Assembly (NCBI RefSeq): GCF_014204515.1
Contig: NZ_JACHLI010000003.1
Span: 124,001 to 188,000, forward strand
Source of the DNA: Pseudomonas nitroreducens
GTDB lineage: Bacteria; Pseudomonadota; Gammaproteobacteria; Pseudomonadales; Pseudomonadaceae
Reading direction: 5' to 3'
Length of the DNA stretch: 64,000 nucleotides
In this document: piece by piece, positions 41,890 to 49,523 of the stretch
Layout of the letters: every line of letters starts with the position of its first letter
Numbering within the stretch: position 1 is the first letter of the stretch
Program-made: the position numbers and the translations under genes
Notes under the pieces: model-generated
What the model saw: only the letters and a program-made list of their open reading frames with translations
What the model was told of the DNA's origin: nothing
The model's database searches: none

Positions 41890-42492
41890 TCAGTCCTGCA
41901 TCCCCACATGCCGCGGATGATCGGCCACCCTCGCCAGCCAGGCGTTGATCGCCGGGAAGGTCGACAGGTCGAAGCCACCCTGGTGAGCCACATGGGTGTA
42001 GGCGTAGAGCGTGATATCGGCAATGGAGTAGCGGTCACCCACCAGGTAGGGCGTCTGCTCCAGCTGCTTCTCCATCACCCGGAAGGCCTTGTAGCCGCCC
42101 TTCTGGCAACGGGCGTATTCCTCGCGACGCTCTTCGGGCAGGCCGAGGTAGAACTCGATGAAACGCGCCACCGCCACATAGGGCTCATGGCTGTACTGCT
42201 CGAAGAACTGCCACTGCAGCACCTGGGTGCGCAGGCGCGGCTCGCTGGGCAGCAGGTCGCTGCCATCGGCAAGGAAGTTGAGGATGGCGTTGGACTCCCA
42301 CAGGCAGGTGCCGTCCTCCAGCTTCAGCACCGGCACCTTGCCATTGGGGTTCATGGCCAGGAATTCCGGGGTCTGCGTCTCGCCCTTGAGAATGTCGATG
42401 TCGCGCCACTGGTAGGGCAGGTCGAGCAGGTGCAGGGCCAGCTTGACCTTGTAGCAGTTGCCGGACAGTTGATCGCCGTAGACGGTGTACAT
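41890..42492 (-). CDS. glutathione S-transferase family protein
   Basis: A 200-residue GST: thioredoxin-like N-terminal domain (SGNCYKVKLALHLLDLPYQW, NPNGKVPVLKLEDG, WESNAILNFLA) and a helical C-terminal domain (YLVGDRYSIADITLYAYTHV). ATG 42492 has GAGGAG with a six-base spacer; an ATG two codons earlier abuts that site. It is 10 bp downstream of the aminotransferase and shares its transcript. I recall it as PA1655. Confidence 0.93.
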   Translation of the reverse strand: MYTVYGDQLSGNCYKVKLALHLLDLPYQWRDIDILKGETQTPEFLAMNPNGKVPVLKLEDGTCLWESNAILNFLADGSDLLPSEPRLRTQVLQWQFFEQYSHEPYVAVARFIEFYLGLPEERREEYARCQKGGYKAFRVMEKQLEQTPYLVGDRYSIADITLYAYTHVAHQGGFDLSTFPAINAWLARVADHPRHVGMQD

Positions 42493-42502
42493 GCTCATCT
42501 CC

Positions 42503-43660
42503 TCACTGGGCCTGGGCGTCGCGGATCACCGCGGCCAGGCGACGCAAGCCTTCGCCGGCACGTTCCGGCGCCACGTGGCTGAAGTTAAGCCGCAAATAGC
42601 CGGGATTGGCATCCGGGTCGGTGAAGAAAGGCTCGCCCGGCATGAAGGCCACGTTCTGCGCCAGCGCCGCATCCAGCAGCGTGCGGGTATCCAGCGGTTG
42701 CCGGAGCTTGAGCCAGAAGAACAGCCCACCCTGGGGCACGTTCCACTGCGCCAGCTCGGCGAAGTGCTCTTCGAGCTGCGCCTGCATCGCATCGCGGCGG
42801 ATGCGGTAGAAGTCGCGCAGCTCGGCCAGGTGGCCGCGATAAGCCTCGCTGCCGAACCATTGCAGCGCCTGCCACTGGCCGACGCGGTTGGTGTGCAGGT
42901 CGGCGGACTGCTTCAGACGCAGCAGGTGCGGGAACAGGTCGGGGGTGGCGATCAAAAAGCCCACGCGCAGGCCCGGCAGCAGCGTCTTGGAGACGGTGCC
43001 GGTGTAGATCCAGCTGGATTTCTTCAGGCGGCTGACCAGCGGGGTCGCGGCGCCCGCGTCGAACACCAGTTCGCGGTAGGGTTCGTCCTCGATCAGCGTC
43101 ACGCCGAACTCGTCGAGCACCGCGGCCACTTCATCGCGACGCTGCTCGCTGTAGCGCACGCCGGACGGATTCTGGAAGGTTGGAATCAGGTAGGCGAAGG
43201 CCGGCTTGCTGGTCTGCAGGCGCTGGCGCAGCGCGGCAACGTCGGGGCCTTCGGCGCCCAGCGGCACGGTCAGGCAGTTCGCGCCGAACAGCTGGAAGGC
43301 CTGCAGCGCGGCAAGGTAGGTCGGCGCTTCGAGCAGCACCTCGGTGCCCGGATCGATGAACAGCTTGCTGGCCAGGTCCAGCGTCTGCTGCGAGCCGCTG
43401 ACGATCAGCACCTGGCTCGCCTCGCAGGGCACGCCCAGGGCGCGCGCCTCGGCGGCGATGGCTTCGCGCAGAGCCGGCTCGCCTTCGCTCATGCCGTACT
43501 GGCCCATGCTCGCCGGCATCGCGTCCCAGTTCACCTTCGGCAACATCGGCTCGGCAGGCAGGCCGCCAGCGAAGGACATCACCTCCGGGCGCTGCGCCGC
43601 GGCGAGGATTTCACGGATCAGGGAGCTTTTCAGTCGGGCGATGCGTTCGGAGAAGGCCAT
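42503..43660 (-). CDS. PLP-dependent aminotransferase (class I, 2-aminoadipate-type)
   Basis: A 385-residue fold-type I enzyme. Lys225 (TGTVSKTLLPGLRVGF) binds PLP; YLIPTFQNPSGVRY and EDEPYRELVF are conserved. The N-terminus, MAFSERIARLKSSLIREIL, with SFAGGLPAEPMLP, matches the LysN/MocR-like aminotransferase branch but lacks a DNA-binding domain. Divergent from a MarR regulator with a palindrome between them. Confidence 0.93.
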   Translation of the reverse strand: MAFSERIARLKSSLIREILAAAQRPEVMSFAGGLPAEPMLPKVNWDAMPASMGQYGMSEGEPALREAIAAEARALGVPCEASQVLIVSGSQQTLDLASKLFIDPGTEVLLEAPTYLAALQAFQLFGANCLTVPLGAEGPDVAALRQRLQTSKPAFAYLIPTFQNPSGVRYSEQRRDEVAAVLDEFGVTLIEDEPYRELVFDAGAATPLVSRLKKSSWIYTGTVSKTLLPGLRVGFLIATPDLFPHLLRLKQSADLHTNRVGQWQALQWFGSEAYRGHLAELRDFYRIRRDAMQAQLEEHFAELAQWNVPQGGLFFWLKLRQPLDTRTLLDAALAQNVAFMPGEPFFTDPDANPGYLRLNFSHVAPERAGEGLRRLAAVIRDAQAQ

Positions 43661-43694
43661 GGGGGTCACCGGTAGCGGGAGCACGGAAGAATGA

Positions 43695-43709
43695 GTCAAA
43701 CTGCTTGAC
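43695..43709. promoter_or_regulatory. candidate MarR operator in the divergent promoter
   Basis: GTCAA-ACTGC-TTGAC: perfect 5-bp inverted repeat, 35 bp from the aminotransferase start and 34 bp from the MarR start. Central placement in an 82-bp divergent gap fits an autoregulatory operator. Confidence 0.4.
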
Positions 43710-43742
43710 CGAAGCTACGACGCCGGCGCTGGAAACGTCAAT

Positions 43743-44186
43743 ATGCCTGACCTAATAAAAAACGCCCTGCAGCTGCAGGCCATGGAAGCCTTCTTCTACA
43801 GCTACCGGGCCTTCACCGCGAAACCCGACGAGATGCTCGAACAACGCGGCCTGGGCAGGGTGCACCACCGCATCCTGTTCTTCATCGCACGCAATCCCGG
43901 GTTGAGCGTCAGCCAGTTGCTGGGCGCCCTGGGGGTGACCAAGCAGGCGCTGAACGTACCGCTGCGCCAGCTGCTGGAGCGCGAACTGATCAGCAGCGAA
44001 GCCTGCGACAACGACAAGCGCAAGCGCCTGCTGGCACTGACCGCCGAAGGCGGCAAGCTGGAAAAGGCCCTGCGCCTGGAGCAGGGCCGGCTGCTGCAAC
44101 TGGCCTTCGACGAGGCCGGGGAGGACGCGGTACGCGGCTGGCTGGCGGTGAACCAGGCCATCGCCTGGTCGCAGGACGAGGACTAG
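43743..44186 (+). CDS. MarR-family transcriptional regulator
   Basis: A 147-residue winged-helix regulator: LGRVHHRILFFIARNPGLSV, LGALGVTKQALNVPLRQLLE (recognition helix) and the wing region ACDNDKRKRLLALTAEG. It probably controls the divergent aminotransferase/GST operon. Its stop shares four bases (CTAG) with the convergent stop of the next gene. Confidence 0.92.
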   Translation: MPDLIKNALQLQAMEAFFYSYRAFTAKPDEMLEQRGLGRVHHRILFFIARNPGLSVSQLLGALGVTKQALNVPLRQLLERELISSEACDNDKRKRLLALTAEGGKLEKALRLEQGRLLQLAFDEAGEDAVRGWLAVNQAIAWSQDED

Positions 44187-44824
44187 CGCACAGCGCTTTC
44201 CAGCTCGCGGGCCGCGCGCAGGAACATCAGCGCCAGCGGCAGCAGGCTGGCCATCGCCAGCGCGGTGCCGGGCAGGAACAGCAGCACGCTGAGCAGGCAC
44301 ACGCCGGAGCTGACTTCCAGCCAGCCCATGATCTTCACCGACGGATACGGCAGCTCGATCTTCAGCAGGCGGACGCCGTACCACAGGGTGACGATGCCGG
44401 TCGGCACGAACAGCGCCATGAAGCCCATCAGCGCGCCGTTGAATTCACCGCTGAGCTGCTCGTCGAAAATCAGGCTGTAGACCTGCATGACCAGCGCGAT
44501 GGCAATCGACAGCCCGACGGGCCAGGCCAGCCCACGGGCATTGAAACGATCCTCGAGGAAGCGGCGGGCGCGCCAGAGCAGGAAGCAGCCGAGCACGGTG
44601 CTGAGCACGCCGACCCAGAGTTCGTAGCGTTGCCAGGTAGTCGACTCGTGCAGCGCCGCAGCGAAGGACAGGACGAAGAGCACGACGTTGCACAGCAGCA
44701 GGGCCAGGCTCAGGCCCGCGAGCAGGCGCAGGTGACCGGGACTCCAGCGCCCGCCGAGAAATGCCCCCGGAGCGCTCTGATCCACCAGTTCGACCTTGGG
44801 GGCGGCGTAGGGATTCTCTTCCAT
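44183..44824 (-). CDS. membrane protein with NPYAAP N-terminus (hypothetical)
   Basis: A 213-residue protein with about six spans. The N-terminus MEENPYAAPKVELVD is a short motif seen at the start of many bacterial DUF membrane proteins. No catalytic motif. Its stop codon overlaps that of MarR on the other strand. Function unknown. Confidence 0.8.
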   Translation of the reverse strand: MEENPYAAPKVELVDQSAPGAFLGGRWSPGHLRLLAGLSLALLLCNVVLFVLSFAAALHESTTWQRYELWVGVLSTVLGCFLLWRARRFLEDRFNARGLAWPVGLSIAIALVMQVYSLIFDEQLSGEFNGALMGFMALFVPTGIVTLWYGVRLLKIELPYPSVKIMGWLEVSSGVCLLSVLLFLPGTALAMASLLPLALMFLRAARELESAVR

Positions 44825-44991
44825 GGTGGCAATCCTCCAACGGTTGTACGGCTTTCCCGCACCCTACCGGCGCATCTGCGCACGCGCCACTGCCGCTCGC
44901 ACTGTACGGGCCACTCGGCGGCTGGCTGTTATGGGACAGTTCCGCGTTGGCGGGATTAGGCTGGTTCCCATTGAAATCCTCTGCGGGGCTG

Positions 44992-45178
44992 CCCTCTCCC
45001 CCGCCCTCTCCCTGAAGGGAGAGGGAGCTGTTAGTGCCGACTGATACTTCGGATTCAACCTGCACAAACGGCCCCTCTCCTGACAAGGAGAGAGGACTGT
45101 CCGCACCGGCTGACGCTATGGTTCAAGCCCGCGCCGTACAGTCCCCTCTCCCTTAAGGGAGAGGGTTAGGGAGAGGGA
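44992..45178. repeat. three CCCTCTCCC-type hairpins upstream of the LysE gene
   Basis: Units at 44992-45026 (CCCTCTCCCTGAAGGGAGAG), 45072-45095 (CCCCTCTCCTGACAAGGAG) and 45143-45178 (CCCTCTCCCTTAAGGGAGAG followed by GGGAGAGGG). They occupy most of the 414-bp gap 44825-45238, which holds no gene. The longest cluster of this family in the window. Confidence 0.85.
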
Positions 45179-45238
45179 ACCCCGGCACAGCGCTTCCAAA
45201 GAAGCCCGCTGGACCTACAACAATACCGGTATGCCGCC

Positions 45239-45841
45239 ATGCCCCTCGAACTCCTCGGCGCCTTCGTGCTGTTCGCCTTCGTCACCTCCATCACCCCCGG
45301 CCCCAACAACATGATGCTGCTGGCCTCGGGCGTGAACTTCGGCGTGCGCCGCACCATCCCGCACATGCTTGGCATCAGCATCGGCTTCCTGCTGCTGGTG
45401 GTCGCCGTGGGCCTGGGCCTGCACCAGCTGTTCGAGCGCTTCCCGGCCAGCTACACAACACTGCGCTACGCCGGCGGAGCCTACCTGCTGTACCTGGCGT
45501 GGAAGATCGCCCGCTCCGGCGCTCCCGAGGCAAAAGGCGAGCACAGCGCCAAACCCATGACCTTTCTCCAGGCCGCTGCCTTCCAGTGGGTCAACCCCAA
45601 GGCCTGGGTGATGGCCGTGGGCGCCATCGCCACCTACCTGCCGGCCAACAGCTGGATCGGCAACGTGGTGCTGATCGCCACCCTGTTCGCCGTGGTCAAC
45701 CTGCCCAGCGTCGGCGTCTGGACGGTGCTCGGCAGCCTGCTGCGGCGCTGGCTGGAAGACCCGCTGCGGCTGCGCCTGTTCAACTTCGGCATGGCGGCGC
45801 TGCTGGTCGCTTCGCTCTACCCTCTGTTCACCCGCACCTGA
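45239..45841 (+). CDS. LysE-family amino-acid exporter
   Basis: A 200-residue membrane protein with about six spans. FVTSITPGPNNMMLLASGVNFG is the conserved LysE/RhtB N-terminal signature, and FQWVNPKAWVMAVGAIATYL is the second conserved segment. It exports amino acids or related compounds. It is 13 bp upstream of the BenE-like gene, likely one transcript. Confidence 0.92.
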   Translation: MPLELLGAFVLFAFVTSITPGPNNMMLLASGVNFGVRRTIPHMLGISIGFLLLVVAVGLGLHQLFERFPASYTTLRYAGGAYLLYLAWKIARSGAPEAKGEHSAKPMTFLQAAAFQWVNPKAWVMAVGAIATYLPANSWIGNVVLIATLFAVVNLPSVGVWTVLGSLLRRWLEDPLRLRLFNFGMAALLVASLYPLFTRT

Positions 45842-45854
45842 TGGAAGTTCGTGC

Positions 45855-47054
45855 ATGACTGACACCACCCCCGCCTCCGCGCCGCTGCGCCCGCTGGCCG
45901 ACTCCTCCCCCGCCGCCATCGTCGCCGGGTTCGTCGCCATGCTCACCGGCTATACCAGCTCGCTGGTGCTGATGTTCCAGGCCGGCCAGGCGGCGGGGCT
46001 GAGCACCGCGCAGATTTCCTCGTGGATCTGGGCGCTGTCCATCGGCATGGCCCTGACCACCATCGGCCTGACCCTGCGCTACCGCACGCCCATCGTCATC
46101 GCCTGGTCCACCCCCGGCGCCGCGCTGCTGATCAGCAGCCTGCCCGGCGTGCCCTATGGCGAGGCCATCGGCGCGTTCATCGTCTGCGCCGCGCTGATCA
46201 CCCTCTGCGGCGTCACCGGCAGCTTCGAGCGCCTGATGCGCCAGGTACCCGGCTCGCTGGCCTCGGCGCTGCTGGCCGGCGTGCTGTTCCGCATCTGCAT
46301 CGAAATCTGCAACGCCGCGCAGCAGCAGACGGCGCTGGTGGTGACGATGTTCGTCAGCTATCTGGTCGCCAAGCGCCTGTCGCCGCGCTACGCGGTGTTT
46401 GCTGCGCTGCTGGTGGGCGTCGCCCTCGCTGGCTTCCTCGGCCTGCTCAACTTCAGCCACTTCCAGTTGGAAATCGCCAGGCCGGTATGGACCACGCCGA
46501 GCTTCTCCCTGGCCGCCACCATCAGCATCGCCATTCCGCTGTTCATCGTCGCCATGGCCTCGCAGAACATGCCCGGCCTCGCCGTGCTGCGCGCCGACGG
46601 CTACCAGGTGCCCGCCTCGCCGCTGATCTCCACCACCGGCATCGCCTCGCTGCTGCTGGCGCCGTTCGGCTCCCACGGCATCAACCTGGCGGCCATCAGC
46701 GCGGCCATCTGCACCGGCCCGGAAGCCCACGAGAACCCGCACAAGCGCTACACCGCCGCACTCTGGTGCGGGCTGTTCTACGGCATCGCCGGCATCTTCG
46801 GCGCCACCCTCGCCGCGCTGTTCGCCGCGTTGCCCAAGGCGCTGGTGCTGTCCATCGCCGCCCTGGCCCTGCTCGGCTCGATCACCAACGGCCTGACCAA
46901 CGCCATGGCCGACGCGCGCCAGCGCGAAGCGGCGATGGTCACCTTCCTGGTCACCGCCTCGGGCTTCACTCTGTTCTCCGTCGGCTCGGCCTTCTGGGGC
47001 CTGGTGGCCGGCCTGCTGACCCAACTGGTGCTGAACTGGCGCCGCGCCGGTTGA
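45855..47054 (+). CDS. BenE-family benzoate/proton symporter
   Basis: A 399-residue transporter with about 12 spans: PAAIVAGFVAMLTGYTSSLVLMFQAG, TPGAALLISSLPGVPYGEAIGAF, and VAMASQNMPGLAVLRADGY with FGSHGINLAAISAAICTGPEA, all typical of BenE. No benzoate catabolic genes are nearby, so the substrate could differ. Confidence 0.92.
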   Translation: MTDTTPASAPLRPLADSSPAAIVAGFVAMLTGYTSSLVLMFQAGQAAGLSTAQISSWIWALSIGMALTTIGLTLRYRTPIVIAWSTPGAALLISSLPGVPYGEAIGAFIVCAALITLCGVTGSFERLMRQVPGSLASALLAGVLFRICIEICNAAQQQTALVVTMFVSYLVAKRLSPRYAVFAALLVGVALAGFLGLLNFSHFQLEIARPVWTTPSFSLAATISIAIPLFIVAMASQNMPGLAVLRADGYQVPASPLISTTGIASLLLAPFGSHGINLAAISAAICTGPEAHENPHKRYTAALWCGLFYGIAGIFGATLAALFAALPKALVLSIAALALLGSITNGLTNAMADARQREAAMVTFLVTASGFTLFSVGSAFWGLVAGLLTQLVLNWRRAG

Positions 47055-47102
47055 AGCCCTTCTGCTAGCATGCGGGCGATTGCCCGAACCGGATCGCCCC
47101 GC

Positions 47103-48266
47103 ATGCTGCACACCCTGGCCGTCGCCAACTACCGCTCGATCAACTCGCTGGTGCTGCCCCTGGGCCGGCTGAACCTGATCACCGGCGCCAACGGCAGCGG
47201 CAAGTCCAACCTCTATCGCGCCCTGCGCCTGCTTGCCGAAACCGCACAAGGCGGCGTGGTGAACGCACTGGCGCGCGAGGGCGGACTGGAATCCACCTTC
47301 TGGGCCGGGCCGGAAACCCATTCGCGGCGCATGCGCTCGGGAGAGGTCGAAGTCCAGGGCGGCCCGCGCAACGAAGTGAAGCGCCTGCGCCTGGGTTTTG
47401 CCGGTGAAGATTTCGGCTACGCCATTGCCCTCGGCCTGCCGCCACCGCCGGTGGTCAGCGCCTTCGGCCTGGACCCGGAGATCAAGCACGAAAGCATCTG
47501 GGCCGGCCCCTGGTACCGCCCCGCCTCGCTGCTGGTAGAGCGCAACGGCCCCCTGCTGCGCGCCCGCGAAGGCCGCAGCTGGCAGGTGCTGGAGCAGCAC
47601 ATCCCGACTTTCGACAGCCTGTTCACCCAGATCGGCAGCGGCTCGGATTGCCCCGAAGCCCTGCTGCTGCGCGAGCAGATCCGCGGCTGGCGCTTCTACG
47701 ACCACTTCCGCACCGACGCCGACGCTCCCGCGCGGCAGCCGCAGCTGGGCACCCGCACGCCGGTGCTGCACCACGACGGTCGCGACCTGGCCGCTGCATT
47801 GCAAACCATCCGTGAAATCGGCGACGCAGCCGCGCTGGAAACTGCCATCGGCGACGCCTTCCCCGGCGCCGAACTGCAGATCGACTGCCAGCCCGGCGGG
47901 CGCTTCGCCGTGGCGCTGAAACAGTACGGCCTGCTGCGTCCGCTGAGTGCGGCGGAGCTGTCCGACGGCACCCTGCGCTACCTGCTGCTGGTCGCCGCCC
48001 TGCTCACCCCGCGCCCGCCGTCGCTGATGGTGCTCAACGAACCGGAAACCAGCCTGCACCCGGACCTGCTGCCGGCGCTGGGCCGCCTGATCATCGCGGC
48101 GTCAAAGCACACCCAGGTCTGGGTCGTGTCCCACGCCAGCCGGCTGATCGCCACGCTGGAAGAACACCCCGAGTGCAACTGCCTGCACCTGGACAAGGAG
48201 CTGGGCCAGACGCGCATTCGCGACCAGGGCATGTTCGACGCGCCAGCGTGGCATTGGGCCGACTGA
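47103..48266 (+). CDS. stand-alone AAA-type ATPase (RecF/OLD-like)
   Basis: A 387-residue SMC/RecF-type ATPase: MLHTLAVANYRSINSLVLPL, Walker A GANGSGKS (28-35), signature-like AAELSDGTLRYLLLVAALLT and Walker B/D-loop LMVLNEPETSLHPDLLPALG with the following WVVSHASRLIATL. There is no TOPRIM or nuclease domain and no such neighbour. Members can be DNA-repair, defence or plain housekeeping ATPases. It is 48 bp after the BenE-like gene. Confidence 0.88.
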   Translation: MLHTLAVANYRSINSLVLPLGRLNLITGANGSGKSNLYRALRLLAETAQGGVVNALAREGGLESTFWAGPETHSRRMRSGEVEVQGGPRNEVKRLRLGFAGEDFGYAIALGLPPPPVVSAFGLDPEIKHESIWAGPWYRPASLLVERNGPLLRAREGRSWQVLEQHIPTFDSLFTQIGSGSDCPEALLLREQIRGWRFYDHFRTDADAPARQPQLGTRTPVLHHDGRDLAAALQTIREIGDAAALETAIGDAFPGAELQIDCQPGGRFAVALKQYGLLRPLSAAELSDGTLRYLLLVAALLTPRPPSLMVLNEPETSLHPDLLPALGRLIIAASKHTQVWVVSHASRLIATLEEHPECNCLHLDKELGQTRIRDQGMFDAPAWHWAD

Positions 48267-48544
48267 TCGCTCGACTCCGTATCCCCAGCGGTCACCCATC
48301 CAGGGCGAATTGGCTCCTTGCGCAGGAAGGAGCGTGCTCGCAACCCACCCAACGCCAAGCTGCCAGCGAATCGCGGGCGGGCCGGCTCCGACATGGAAAC
48401 GCTGCTCCGACCGGTCCGCGTCGGCTGGGCGAGACTTGTGATACCCATCCTCTGCAGAGTTCATCCAGGCGGTCTCGTTCAGGCGAATTGATGACACCCT
48501 CATCGGACAGCCCGGTACAACACCGGCCCCAGGACTGCTCTGGA

Positions 48545-49504
48545 TCAGCGGTAGGAAATGGTGAAATCTACAATGGTTTCAACGGTTCCAGGTACCGGGG
48601 TGCCAGTTTTCAGGTAGGCAGCCTTCAAGGGAATGCTGAAGCGGGTCTGCGAACGATTGAAGCTGCTCAGGTCAGTGGCGACGTTATAGCGGACTGGTAC
48701 ATCGTTCACGTCACTGACTCGAATCGCGATGCCCTTGCTGGTAGAGCTTGGCAAAAGAGCAACAGCGCCGTTGGCCACGTCAACAATGCTCGTTCGATTG
48801 CTCAGTGTGTAGTCGAGACTGTTGAGGGTCGCCATGCTCGCGCCGGAACAGTCGATGGAAATAGCAAAGTTGGTCGACCCCGCTATGGAGCCAGTCCGGA
48901 ATGCCCCCACCGAAATGGTTGGCAGGGTGACAGGCACATCGGCTGTGGAGCACGAGACATTCTGGAAAACGCCGCCGCTGAATCCAGCATCGGAGCCGAA
49001 ACCTTTAGCCGAAGCGCGACCAGTATAGAACAGCCCGGAAAGGGCCTTGCCCGCTTCGATAGTGCCAGTCTTAATCAGCTCGACCTTGAGCTTTCGCTGA
49101 AGGAATAGATTGCCCTTGGCGAGCGTCTTCGTGACGAAGGGGGCATAGGACGAGTTGCCGTTGTCGGCTGCCGGCGTCACCCGAACCCCCACCCCCCCAA
49201 CATTAGTGGCATAGACATTGGCTTGCCCCGTGGCGGTTCCGAGCATCACATAGTTGAAAGACTGCCCTGCCAGGACATCGCAGTTGGCATCGTCGATGTC
49301 TACCATTTGCGTGGACAGCACGGTACCGACCGATGTATCGCGAGGCTCGCTCATATTGCCGAAGTCGACCGTCGGGTGAGTGCTGCTGCCCGTGTTTGCG
49401 CGACGGCAATCGGCTTGGGATTGCGAAGCGAACAGTAACGAGGACAGCAAAAGCACCAGAGCGAACAGGATTACTGAGTTGCAGTGCCGGTTGGCGGTTT
49501 TCAT
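48545..49504 (-). CDS. fimbrial tip adhesin / minor pilin
   Basis: A 319-residue exported protein (signal about 1-31, ending ASQSQA). Two domains: an N-terminal part with DCRRANTG and DDANCDVLAGQSFNYV, and a C-terminal pilin domain with paired cysteines (NVSCSTADVPV, SIDCSGASM) ending VDFTISYR, the donor-strand-compatible tail of chaperone-usher subunits. GAGGAA lies before the ATG. It is the last gene of the operon, 19 bp after the usher. Codon use is less GC-biased than in flanking genes. Confidence 0.88.
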   Translation of the reverse strand: MKTANRHCNSVILFALVLLLSSLLFASQSQADCRRANTGSSTHPTVDFGNMSEPRDTSVGTVLSTQMVDIDDANCDVLAGQSFNYVMLGTATGQANVYATNVGGVGVRVTPAADNGNSSYAPFVTKTLAKGNLFLQRKLKVELIKTGTIEAGKALSGLFYTGRASAKGFGSDAGFSGGVFQNVSCSTADVPVTLPTISVGAFRTGSIAGSTNFAISIDCSGASMATLNSLDYTLSNRTSIVDVANGAVALLPSSTSKGIAIRVSDVNDVPVRYNVATDLSSFNRSQTRFSIPLKAAYLKTGTPVPGTVETIVDFTISYR

Positions 49505-49523
49505 GGGTAATTCCTCGCTACAT

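Noticed and set aside
45828..48059. Minus-strand frame of over 700 codons across the BenE and ATPase genes
   Set aside because: Composition is that of a GC-rich antisense frame (Gly, Gln, Arg, Ala) and it crosses two genes with clear families.
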